Below the pieces are notes generated by a model that saw only the letters and a program-made list of their open reading frames with translations, made no database searches and was not told where the DNA came from. Shown piece after piece: positions 23,352 to 30,483 of a stretch of 30,483 nucleotides of DNA. The number at the start of each line of letters is the position of its first letter. Position 1 is the stretch's first letter. This DNA is from JAVBUZ01 sp031554725. Its GTDB lineage: Bacteria > Bacillota > Clostridia > Lachnospirales > Lachnospiraceae. Where the stretch lies: positions 1 to 30,483 of the forward strand of contig JAVBUZ010000086.1 of the NCBI GenBank assembly GCA_031554725.1, written 5' to 3'. The position numbers were made by a program, and so were the translations under genes.

Positions 23352-24464
23352 TTAGTTTGTAACAACCTGCTCTGTTTCTTTATCAAACACGTGAATTTTT
23401 TCTACGTCGATAGCAAACTTAACTGTATCGCCAGGTCTTGCTGTTGTACGAGAATCAACTCTTGCTGTCATAGGGAACTCTTCTAAATCGAAGTATAAGT
23501 AAACTTCAGCACCAAGTAATTCGTATACTTTAACTGTTGTTTCAAATACGCTCTGAGGAGAAGCTTCGATGTACATTTCTGAATCATATACGTCTTCTGG
23601 ACGAATACCAAATGTAACAACTTTGCCGTTATATCCGCCTTCGATTAATTTTTTAGATTTTGCTGGAGGAAGTGGAATAGAGTGTCCAGCAATCTTTAAG
23701 CTTGCTACTTCACCGCTTACTTCAACAGTTGCATCTAAGAAGTTCATCTGAGGTGATCCCATGAAACCAGCAACGAATAGGTTCTGTGGTCTGTCATATA
23801 AGTTTTGAGGTGTATCTACCTGCTGTACAAGACCATCTTTCATAACTACGATTCTGGTACCTAATGTCATAGCTTCTGTCTGATCATGTGTTACATAGAT
23901 GATGGTAGTACCTAATCTCTGATGTAATTTTGCAATTTCGATACGCATCTGTACACGAAGTTTTGCATCTAAGTTTGAAAGAGGCTCATCCATAAGGAAA
24001 ACCTTAGGATTACGAACGATAGCACGACCCATAGCAACACGCTGTCTCTGACCACCTGATAAAGCTTTAGGTTTTCTGTCAAGAAGTGGTGTTAAGTCAA
24101 GGATCTTAGCTGCATCTTTAACCATTTTGTCGATCTGATCTTTTGGAACTTTTCTTAATTTAAGACCAAAAGCCATATTGTCATATACTGACATATGAGG
24201 ATATAACGCGTAGTTCTGGAATACCATTGCGATATCTCTATCTTTAGGTTCTACATCGTTAACAATTCTGTCTCCGATTCTTAATTCACCTGATGAAATG
24301 TCTTCAAGACCTGCGATCATACGAAGAGTTGTAGATTTACCACAACCTGAAGGTCCTACGAAGATAATAAATTCTTGGTCTGCGATTTCTAGATTGAAAT
24401 CTTTTACTGCTTCAAATCCGTTAGGATAAACTTTGCAGATATTTTTTAATGATAAACTTGCCAT
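23352..24464 (-). CDS. multi-sugar ABC transporter ATPase, MsmX/UgpC type
   Basis: This 370-residue ATPase has a Walker A GPSGCGKST (37-45), Q-loop Q83, signature LSGGQ (135-139), Walker B VFLMD (155-159) with E160, and H193. A C-terminal MalK-type regulatory domain (about 240-365) includes GIRPEDVYD. It supplies energy to sugar ABC importers. No permease or binding-protein genes lie beside it, so it is probably a shared ATPase like Bacillus MsmX. Codon choice is more regular than in neighbours, suggesting high expression (an impression, not measured). The SD is AAGGAG. The 196-bp upstream region holds TTGAACAAA repeats but no clear consensus promoter. Confidence 0.94.
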   Translation of the reverse strand: MASLSLKNICKVYPNGFEAVKDFNLEIADQEFIIFVGPSGCGKSTTLRMIAGLEDISSGELRIGDRIVNDVEPKDRDIAMVFQNYALYPHMSVYDNMAFGLKLRKVPKDQIDKMVKDAAKILDLTPLLDRKPKALSGGQRQRVAMGRAIVRNPKVFLMDEPLSNLDAKLRVQMRIEIAKLHQRLGTTIIYVTHDQTEAMTLGTRIVVMKDGLVQQVDTPQNLYDRPQNLFVAGFMGSPQMNFLDATVEVSGEVASLKIAGHSIPLPPAKSKKLIEGGYNGKVVTFGIRPEDVYDSEMYIEASPQSVFETTVKVYELLGAEVYLYFDLEEFPMTARVDSRTTARPGDTVKFAIDVEKIHVFDKETEQVVTN

Positions 24465-24619
24465 GTTAATGACTCCTTTCTTACATCGAAACTACTTTTA
24501 TCTGTCTCTAAGTATAACGAAAAAACTTTAACCATGCTATGCTACTATTTCACAAATATTTTTTTGAAGATTGTAAAAATTGCTTATTTTCATGATTCTT
24601 TCAAGACCTTAATGACATA

Positions 24620-24660
24620 TTGAACAAAATAATATGTTCTTATTATACATTTTGAACAAA
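24620..24660. promoter_or_regulatory. TTGAACAAA direct repeats and half-palindrome upstream of the sugar ATPase gene
   Basis: TTGAACAAA occurs at 24620-24628 and 24652-24660, exactly 32 bp or three helical turns apart. ATACATTTTGAA (24645-24656) is identical to half of the 18-bp palindrome at 28699-28716. The region lies just downstream of the diguanylate cyclase gene and about 155 bp upstream of the ATPase start. Confidence 0.4.
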
Positions 24661-26166
24661 CTAGTTTATTTCCATTTCATCTTGGCAGAATGCTAATTGA
24701 TTTTTCCCTCGCCTCTTTGCTTTATACAAAGCTCTATCGGCCGCCTTGTAAAGTCCTTCAAAATCTTTGGCATCTGTGGGATATATCGCAGCTCCAATAC
24801 TTCCTGTGGCAGAATACTTAACATATTCTCCAGCTTGAAAGTTCTTAAATACTCTAATCGCCTTCTGTGCCGCAACATCTTGCGATATATTTTCGTCCAC
24901 ATTCTTTAAAAATATTAAAAATTCATCGCCACCAACTCGTCCCAATATATCTGTTGTCCTAAACTCTGCCTTTATCTGAAGCCCTATTCCCTTTAGAACC
25001 TCATCTCCAAAGGCATGACCCATGGTGTCATTTATTTTTTTAAAATTATCAACATCAATTAGAAATAGAATACCGCGTCCCTCTGGATTCTTATTTATAT
25101 ATTCTTTCACTTTTCTTTCTGATGCCATTTTATTATATAAATCTGTCAGCAAATCTGTATCCGCTTTATCTTCAAGAAGCTTACTATCCTCTACTGTCTT
25201 CAGTTTCGAAGATAGATTAATGCCAACTAAGGTTCCAAGGAAAATAAGAATCGCTATCGTAAACAGTATGACTAAAGAGCGCGCCTGTTTCCATTCATTT
25301 TCTACCTGCTTATCTACATACGCTTTTTTTACCACTGCCACAATATACCAATTTGAAACACCCGAAGGAGCATAGATAACAATCATCTCTCGATTATCAA
25401 TCTCCATATAAAGACTTCCCGTGTTTCTTTGGCTTATCTCATCCTTTAGGGTGGCTACTAAATCAGCTTCCTTAACCCCTTTATTTAGATCCTCCCATAA
25501 GTTTCCGCCACTAGCAAGTACATCCGTAGTATTGCCCACCGCTGCTACTTTATTTCCGTCTCCATCTACCAAGAAATAAACAGAATCCAAACCAAACTCC
25601 ATCTTTCTAATTATTTGGTTAAGATTACTTACGTTATAATATTGAACAATATAACCTACCACATCATTATTTCTTCTGATGGTCGTACTGCAAACAATTG
25701 CGCTTTTTCCTACAATCTTGTCATCTTCTATATAAATAAATTTATGATTATACAAACTGATTTCTTCAAAATACTCTACATATTTTAAATCAACTCTTGC
25801 GGCATCTTCAATGCCAGTTCCCCACGCAAACCCTACGCCCTCTTCATTACATATCACCGCCATGTATGAATCAGTAAAATCACAAAGTGATTTTATACCA
25901 TTTTTAGTCTCTTTGCTATTAATGTCAAAGTTGTCTTTTAACATCTGTGCCATTAAATCACCCGACCGATTCATTATATCCATGGACTTTCCTAACTTCT
26001 TTTCATAGGCAGCAACATTTTGTATAAATTTAGCTTCAACCTCACTACGCTCTTTCAAAGATGTTGAATAAAAATATTTTGCTAAAAGTATAATAATAAT
26101 TACCATTAACGTTAAGAATGGTAACATCCAGCGTAAGATAGTTTCCCTTACTCGCTTATCCTTCAT
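24661..26166 (-). CDS. membrane diguanylate cyclase, Cache-GGDEF
   Basis: This 501-residue protein has a first membrane helix (about 14-33), an extracellular Cache-like sensor region (about 34-295), a second helix (about 297-318) and a cytoplasmic GGDEF domain (about 335-495). The active-site loop is an intact GGDEF at 412-416, with the metal/substrate segment DVDNFKKIND from 371. An I-site RxxD (R403-D406) lies exactly five residues before it, so the enzyme should make c-di-GMP and be inhibited by it. It is the last gene of a four-gene operon, 15 bp after the YesL-like gene. The SD is GGAGG. The Cache ligand cannot be read. Confidence 0.94.
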   Translation of the reverse strand: MKDKRVRETILRWMLPFLTLMVIIIILLAKYFYSTSLKERSEVEAKFIQNVAAYEKKLGKSMDIMNRSGDLMAQMLKDNFDINSKETKNGIKSLCDFTDSYMAVICNEEGVGFAWGTGIEDAARVDLKYVEYFEEISLYNHKFIYIEDDKIVGKSAIVCSTTIRRNNDVVGYIVQYYNVSNLNQIIRKMEFGLDSVYFLVDGDGNKVAAVGNTTDVLASGGNLWEDLNKGVKEADLVATLKDEISQRNTGSLYMEIDNREMIVIYAPSGVSNWYIVAVVKKAYVDKQVENEWKQARSLVILFTIAILIFLGTLVGINLSSKLKTVEDSKLLEDKADTDLLTDLYNKMASERKVKEYINKNPEGRGILFLIDVDNFKKINDTMGHAFGDEVLKGIGLQIKAEFRTTDILGRVGGDEFLIFLKNVDENISQDVAAQKAIRVFKNFQAGEYVKYSATGSIGAAIYPTDAKDFEGLYKAADRALYKAKRRGKNQLAFCQDEMEIN

Positions 26167-26181
26167 GGATTATGCCTCCGA

Positions 26182-26892
26182 CTACTTAGTCTCGTCCATT
26201 ACCTCATCACTAAATATTTTTTCTTCCGACTCCTCCTCTGAGGAGTTTTCCCCATTTTCTTCCATTCTCTCTAAAATCTGAGTTTCCAATTTTTTAAATG
26301 TCTTATTGTAAAGTAAGGCACTCACATAAACCGGTACAGAAATTCCAAAAAGAAGAACAATCGGAAATGTTTGAAGGCTTATAGCATAAAGCACTACTGG
26401 TATTAAATACATAACAATCATTAGTAGTGTTTTGGGAAATTGTAAAATGCTGATTGCAAACGCATTTTTAATGGTAACTGTCATCTTATTCAAAAACTTT
26501 GCTTGCAATGCGAACAACCACATTAACGTAAATGTCAGTAAAATTCCAACCGCCATAATAATGCTTCTAATAATTGTATTAACTTCAAATTCTGCGCTAT
26601 TTTTCATAATCCACAAATCACCTGCAACAATTGCTATAAGCAGCATCGCAAGTAGCCACATCAACGTTGATTGTTTAAAGTTTTCTCTAAACGATTTAAA
26701 AAAGTCTTTTGATATGTAGCCTTCTTCATTACGACAAATTTTCAGCGCCACATAGTGCGCAGAAGTAAGAGAAGCACCAATTGTAAAAATTGGTATGCAG
26801 CAAACAAGCGTTATAACATTTAGCCACATTAAATCCGCTAATTTATTTAGCACTTGCATAAAAGGACTGTCCAAGTCAAAAAGTTTTCCCAT
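26182..26892 (-). CDS. YesL-like DUF624 membrane protein
   Basis: This 236-residue protein has four or five hydrophobic segments and a charged C-terminal tail rich in Glu. The opening MGKLFDLDSPFMQVLNKLADLMWLN pattern is typical of the YesL/DUF624 family, whose members often sit beside carbohydrate ABC transporter genes and have no proven function. Here it lies between a c-di-GMP cyclase and a tandem-HD protein, separated by 15 and 17 bp, so it is cotranscribed with both. This may hint at a membrane-signalling role in this operon, but that is inference from position only. Confidence 0.9.
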   Translation of the reverse strand: MGKLFDLDSPFMQVLNKLADLMWLNVITLVCCIPIFTIGASLTSAHYVALKICRNEEGYISKDFFKSFRENFKQSTLMWLLAMLLIAIVAGDLWIMKNSAEFEVNTIIRSIIMAVGILLTFTLMWLFALQAKFLNKMTVTIKNAFAISILQFPKTLLMIVMYLIPVVLYAISLQTFPIVLLFGISVPVYVSALLYNKTFKKLETQILERMEENGENSSEEESEEKIFSDEVMDETK

Positions 26893-26909
26893 AATAGTAT
26901 TACTCCTTT

Positions 26910-28169
26910 TTATTTTGCATTTTCAAACTGTCTCTCCACAATATCATAATTGCTTAAAAGCTGTTTGTAGGTTGCTATTACCTTTTGTTCTTCTTTTTTT
27001 GTTTCTTCATATATGTCATCATAAAATGAAATAACCATATCTACGATCTGTCTGTTAAGTGCACCCTTCATTTTTTCTTCATCCAAGATACGAACAAGCT
27101 CAAGCTTTGTTTTCTTTGCTCGATAAGGCCTATCGTTCATAAGTGCTGACATAACATCCGCCACTTGCAATATCTGCTGCAAGGTTGTCATTTGAGATTC
27201 TTTTAATTTGTTTGGATAACCACTACCATCTCCACGCTCGTGATGCGCACTAATTAGTGCCACCACATCCTGATGCATACGATTCTTAAAGGTTTTTTCA
27301 GCAATTTCCACATGAGTTCTTAGTTCTTTTAGCTCCTCTGGGGATAGCTTTCTTGGGGCTTCAATTATATCACTTGGAATTGCCAACATACCCACATCAC
27401 AAAGTAGCGCTCCATAATAGAGAAGTTCCTTTTCCCTTGCGGGCAAAAACAACTTATCAGAAAGAACATTACAAATGCTTACCCTAGTTACTGTATCCAC
27501 CACTGTATTCTGGCTTTTAAAACCGAGACAATACATAAGCATTTCTAAATAACCCTTCATTTCTTCATTGCTAAATATCATATAATCGATGATTTCTTGC
27601 ATCTCTGTTTCAAACTCACCGCTTTTTAGCTTTCGAAAGATTTGATACTTCTCTTCTACATCATAAAAAAGAGCTAAACCTGCGTCTGACAATTTTGTTC
27701 CTGCAAACTTTTGGAACATCATATAATCAAAATCATCATCTAAAATCTCTCTATAAATATCCATTCGCTCTGCTATATTTAGATAGGTGCATATTATTTT
27801 TATATCTTCTGGTAGCTCATCCGGTATCTCGATATAATCGGTATGATGATATAACAATATCTCTGCAACCTCCTCGTGAGGCGATATATGCTTATAAAAT
27901 AGATAGCTGTACATGGAATGTGGCAACGTATCCTTTGTTTCATAATAGATCATTTCGTCAAAGTCATCTATTTTATAAAGCCCAATATCATGGAGCATTG
28001 TTAAAACAATATAATCTGCCAATTCGTATTTTTGATAGCCACCTTTTTGAGACAGCATTTTATAAAGTATGTACGCCGTACGGTATCCATGCTCTATTAC
28101 TTTTTCATCAATAAATTTTAAGGTGTCCTTGATGATATAAAAAATATCTTTGCTTTCAATATATTCCAC
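26910..28169 (-). CDS. tandem HD / degenerate HD-GYP domain protein
   Basis: This 419-residue cytoplasmic protein contains two HD-type domains. The N-terminal one (about 10-200) keeps the metal-binding pattern H27, H60-D61, H84, H108-H109 and D136, but has no GYP. The C-terminal one (about 205-390) is HD-GYP-like, with H286, H309-H310, G317-Y318-P319 and D338. It has T226 where the first His should be and C258-D259 in place of the His-Asp pair. So the GYP domain probably cannot bind metals normally, whereas the first HD domain could be active. HD-GYP proteins usually hydrolyse c-di-GMP; this one may bind it or act through its first domain. It starts at GTG 28169 with an upstream GAGGGA. It is cotranscribed with a diguanylate cyclase. 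Confidence 0.9.
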   Translation of the reverse strand: MEYIESKDIFYIIKDTLKFIDEKVIEHGYRTAYILYKMLSQKGGYQKYELADYIVLTMLHDIGLYKIDDFDEMIYYETKDTLPHSMYSYLFYKHISPHEEVAEILLYHHTDYIEIPDELPEDIKIICTYLNIAERMDIYREILDDDFDYMMFQKFAGTKLSDAGLALFYDVEEKYQIFRKLKSGEFETEMQEIIDYMIFSNEEMKGYLEMLMYCLGFKSQNTVVDTVTRVSICNVLSDKLFLPAREKELLYYGALLCDVGMLAIPSDIIEAPRKLSPEELKELRTHVEIAEKTFKNRMHQDVVALISAHHERGDGSGYPNKLKESQMTTLQQILQVADVMSALMNDRPYRAKKTKLELVRILDEEKMKGALNRQIVDMVISFYDDIYEETKKEEQKVIATYKQLLSNYDIVERQFENAK

Positions 28170-28201
28170 AACATCCCTCGCTTTTGTGCAACTACATGTT
28201 A

Positions 28202-28690
28202 TTAGAGAAACTTTTCCATCGATGTAACTCTTATACCTGCTATTTCTTCTTCGGGCCTGCTTACTCTAAAGCCTAATTTTTTATAAAAGCCTACTGCATA
28301 AGGTGCAGCCTTGACTGTCATATATATTTCAACCTTTTCTTCGCGCAAATGCTCACTAAGTCTCGTCATCAACGCTCTTCCTACACCTTGCTTATGATAA
28401 GCCTCATCCACAAACAATAAGGAAATATGATTTCCATTACGAACTGAAATTTCACCAATTACTTTTCCTTGATCCAAGGCTACCAGCATTTTATACTTTC
28501 CTTGCAAATATAATCTAAATAACTCACCATCATTTAGGAATACGCGAAAGTTCTGAATTCCCATTTGGGTATAATCACTTGCTTCATATTTCATAAAGGT
28601 GCGCCAAATAAGCTCAATGGTCTCATTCCATTCCTCTGGACGAATCCAGCGGATTTCGTATTGAGATTCTTCTTCTACTTTCACTCCCAC
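28202..28690 (-). CDS. GNAT family N-acetyltransferase
   Basis: This 162-residue GNAT-fold protein has the acetyl-CoA-binding motif A in HKQGVGRALM (about 94-103), following the beta-strand LLFVDEAY. The C-terminal half has the typical FYKKLGF motif B. The substrate cannot be predicted. The start is GTG 28690 with AAAAGG close upstream; a GTG two codons later is also possible. It is the first gene of the operon with the tandem-HD protein, 32 bp from its start, and lies just downstream of the promoter and 18-bp palindrome. Confidence 0.9.
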   Translation of the reverse strand: MGVKVEEESQYEIRWIRPEEWNETIELIWRTFMKYEASDYTQMGIQNFRVFLNDGELFRLYLQGKYKMLVALDQGKVIGEISVRNGNHISLLFVDEAYHKQGVGRALMTRLSEHLREEKVEIYMTVKAAPYAVGFYKKLGFRVSRPEEEIAGIRVTSMEKFL

Positions 28691-28698
28691 CCATCCTT

Positions 28699-28716
28699 TT
28701 CAAAATACATTTTGAA
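28699..28716. promoter_or_regulatory. 18-bp palindromic operator of the c-di-GMP operon
   Basis: TTCAAAATACATTTTGAA has perfect 8-bp arms around a 2-bp centre. It spans about +4 to +21 of the predicted transcript, between the promoter and the SD, so a bound repressor would block the operon. Half of it recurs identically at 24645-24656. Confidence 0.55.
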
Positions 28717-28725
28717 TATTATAAA

Positions 28726-28754
28726 ATAATAGCAAAATCGCTATTGTCTGACAA
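28726..28754 (-). promoter_or_regulatory. promoter of the GNAT-HD-YesL-GGDEF operon
   Basis: On the minus strand TTGTCA (28749-28754), a 17-bp spacer and TATTAT (28726-28731) each match consensus at 5 of 6 positions. The predicted start is about 28719. Confidence 0.7.
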
Positions 28755-28785
28755 GTTAATTCCTTCACAATTTATACTTTTTTAA

Positions 28786-29766
28786 TTACTTGCCAACTTG
28801 ATTTGTAAGAGGTAGACCATTTTCAAGTGCATATGCATTTTCTAACGTCACCCTTGCAATTGCCTCCATAGCATCTTCTGTAAAAAATCCCATATGAGAT
28901 GTTACAATAACATTTGGAAAGGTCATTAGCCTTGCTAGATGATCGTCGGTAATAATCTCGCTAGAGCAATCCTCATAGAAGATTCCTTCTTCCTCTTCGT
29001 AAACATCTAAGCCTACGCCCGAGAACTTCTTTTGTAAAAGTCCCTCAATCAGACTTTCTGTATCAATAAGCCCTCCTCTTGATGTGTTCACTAAGTATAC
29101 TCCATCTTTCATCCAGCCAATTGTTTCTTTATTTATCATATGCTTTGTTTGTGTTGTAAGCGGACAATGCAAGCTTATTACATCCGATTCATGCATTAAC
29201 TCTTCTAAGGACACATATTCTACATCTAACTCTGGATTAGGGTAAGGGTCATAAGCTAATACCTTCATCTGAAAACCCTTTAAAATCCGAATCATAGACT
29301 GCCCTATTTTACCCGTGCCAATAACGCCTGCAACCTTTTGATTTAAGTCTTTACCCATCAGACCATTTAGGCTCATATTGAAATCTCTAGTTCGATTATA
29401 TGCCTTGTGGGTAAAACGGTTGACACTAAGTAGTAGTGCCATTGCAAATTCTGCCACCGCTTCTGGCGAATAGCTAGGTACACGGAGTACTGCAATTTTA
29501 TCTTCCGCGGCCTTTAAATCCACATGGTTAAAACCCGCACTTCTTAGTAAAATTCCCTTTACCTTCATTTGACAAAGCTTCTCTATCATATCTGCATCAA
29601 TGTCATCATTTACAAAAATACAAATGGCGTCATATGTGTTTGCCAGTCCCACCGTATCCTCATTGCAAGGCAACTCAATAAAACGAATCTCAAATCCATA
29701 TTCTTCTGCTAAGGGCTTAAACCATTTTATGTCATATGGTTTTGTTCCATAAAAAGCTATTTTCAT
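28786..29766 (-). CDS. D-2-hydroxyacid dehydrogenase, D-lactate dehydrogenase type
   Basis: This 326-residue NAD-dependent dehydrogenase resembles fermentative D-lactate dehydrogenases, which reduce pyruvate to D-lactate. The opening MKIAFYGTKPYD is the family start. The dinucleotide motif GTGKIG lies at 150-155, with D173 as the NAD-selecting acid. The catalytic residues are R230 (NTSRGG), a Glu near 259 and H291 (TSHMGF). The start at 29766 is chosen by this homology. An ATG four codons upstream has an SD-like AAAGG 1 nt away, the same odd geometry as at the ABC subunit gene at 4684. No Rex-type site (TTGTTAA-N4-TTAACAA) is visible in the upstream gap. The downstream gap has no clear terminator. 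Confidence 0.92.
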   Translation of the reverse strand: MKIAFYGTKPYDIKWFKPLAEEYGFEIRFIELPCNEDTVGLANTYDAICIFVNDDIDADMIEKLCQMKVKGILLRSAGFNHVDLKAAEDKIAVLRVPSYSPEAVAEFAMALLLSVNRFTHKAYNRTRDFNMSLNGLMGKDLNQKVAGVIGTGKIGQSMIRILKGFQMKVLAYDPYPNPELDVEYVSLEELMHESDVISLHCPLTTQTKHMINKETIGWMKDGVYLVNTSRGGLIDTESLIEGLLQKKFSGVGLDVYEEEEGIFYEDCSSEIITDDHLARLMTFPNVIVTSHMGFFTEDAMEAIARVTLENAYALENGLPLTNQVGK

Positions 29767-29854
29767 TTTGATAACCATGCCTTTCCAATACCTAGTGACT
29801 TTAGTCAAAGCCAATTTTTGTCTTTGTTTAGTATTTTACTGCATTTATTAAAAT

Positions 29855-30483
29855 TTATTCATATTTATCTTCTGATATGATTAGATCCATCCAATGATAG
29901 ATGTCCTGCATAACCTGCTCTCTATCTGTTTCATTTAGTAGTTCGTGTCTATCACCCTCGTAAAGCTTTAAGCCTACATTGGTTAAACCAGCATCAAGTA
30001 GTGCCTCATATGCACTTTTTACCCCTTTTCCATAATTTCCTACAGGGTCACTGTCTCCCGCCATAACCAAAATCGGTAAATTCTTGGGAATATTCTTTAA
30101 ATTATCTTTCTTTCTAGCTCTTGAAACAAGTTCTGTTAAAGTTCTAAATCCATTCACCGTAAATACAAAACCACAGTCTTCATCTGCTATATATTCATCT
30201 ACTTTTTTTGCATCCTTTGTCAACCAGTCTTTATCTGTACGGGGATTCTCTACCCTTTTATTGTAGCTTGAGAAGGTTCCCTTATCTAATAACTTTGCTA
30301 TATGTTTTTCTCCAAACATAAGCTTCTGAATACCGCACATGAATTTTGAGAACATAAGAAAGGCAGCTGATTCCCTTCCCGTTCCCATTAAGATTGCCGC
30401 ATTAATTCCTTTTCCATAACGGCAAATGTAATTATTAACCATATAAGACCCCATACTATGACCAATAATAATATATGGTACTC
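29855..30483 (-). CDS. alpha/beta hydrolase, serine aminopeptidase/lysophospholipase type, partial
   Basis: The coding frame runs off the right edge, so the N-terminus is missing. The visible part begins VPYIIIGHSMGS, giving the nucleophile elbow GHSMG with the serine codon at 30455-30457; the ATG at 30452 is therefore internal. The acid is probably the Asp of AGDSDPVGN and the base the His of GDRHELLNE, so the triad is complete. The arrangement fits the Hydrolase_4 (monoacylglycerol lipase-like) group. Substrate unknown. It lies upstream of the D-lactate dehydrogenase gene in the same direction, with an 88-bp gap that has no strong hairpin. Confidence 0.9.
   Translation of the reverse strand, partial: VPYIIIGHSMGSYMVNNYICRYGKGINAAILMGTGRESAAFLMFSKFMCGIQKLMFGEKHIAKLLDKGTFSSYNKRVENPRTDKDWLTKDAKKVDEYIADEDCGFVFTVNGFRTLTELVSRARKKDNLKNIPKNLPILVMAGDSDPVGNYGKGVKSAYEALLDAGLTNVGLKLYEGDRHELLNETDREQVMQDIYHWMDLIISEDKYE

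Noticed and set aside
24620..24660. LexA-type SOS box formed by the GAAC and GTTC elements
   Set aside because: The Gram-positive box needs GAAC-N4-GTTC; the spacing here is 10 or more.
30452..30454. ATG as start of the right-edge hydrolase
   Set aside because: The frame continues upstream through GHS of the nucleophile motif to the window edge, so this Met is internal.

Overview
The window looks like chromosome from a low-GC anaerobic Firmicute, most likely Lachnospiraceae or a close relative. The evidence is an AT-rich background, strong AGGAGG-type Shine-Dalgarno (SD) sites, a Gram-positive-type SRP RNA with an Alu domain, anaerobic radical-SAM activases, and a DUF6128-type protein that I associate with Lachnospiraceae. 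The placement is inferred from gene content; I ran no database search. Genes are dense, and no gene-free stretch exceeds 300 bp once the SRP RNA is counted. I see no tRNA or rRNA gene, insertion sequence, prophage or CRISPR array.

Region 1 (1-5281): a partial ferredoxin-like gene diverges from a Crp/Fnr regulator, with one perfect palindrome between them. Next come two overlapping genes for a heterodimeric ABC exporter with one degenerate ATP site, and a YbaK-type Cys-tRNA(Pro) deacylase. Region 2 (5282-5480): a GC-rich (62% by hand count), hairpin-dense element fills the gap between convergent genes and differs sharply from its surroundings.

Region 3 (5481-14349): a minus-strand catabolic cluster encodes an HSL-type esterase, a GPH sugar symporter, a PAP2 phosphatase, a GH3 glycosidase, beta-phosphoglucomutase and a type-B carboxylesterase. 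A divergent AraC-family regulator sits at its head. Together they suggest import of an acylated glycoside, deacylation, hydrolysis or phosphorolysis inside the cell, and entry of glucose-1-phosphate into glycolysis. No classical sugar phosphorylase is present to make the beta-glucose-1-phosphate.

Region 4 (14350-22053): rhamnose mutarotase, a MATE exporter with an NrdG2-type activase, tadA, a flavin reductase with a palindromic operator, a Na/Pi cotransporter, the SRP RNA, a PflA-like radical SAM protein and a DUF6128-type protein. tadA and the SRP RNA lie near each other, as in Bacillus, but with two genes between them.

Region 5 (22054-30483): a CdaR/PucR-type regulator and an MsmX/UgpC-type multi-sugar ATPase, then a four-gene operon (GNAT, tandem-HD/HD-GYP protein, YesL-like membrane protein, Cache-GGDEF diguanylate cyclase). 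That operon has a good promoter and an 18-bp palindrome at its transcription start. A D-lactate dehydrogenase-type gene and a partial serine hydrolase end the window. The c-di-GMP operon, with a degenerate HD-GYP domain, and the acylated-glycoside cluster are the best candidates for undescribed biology.
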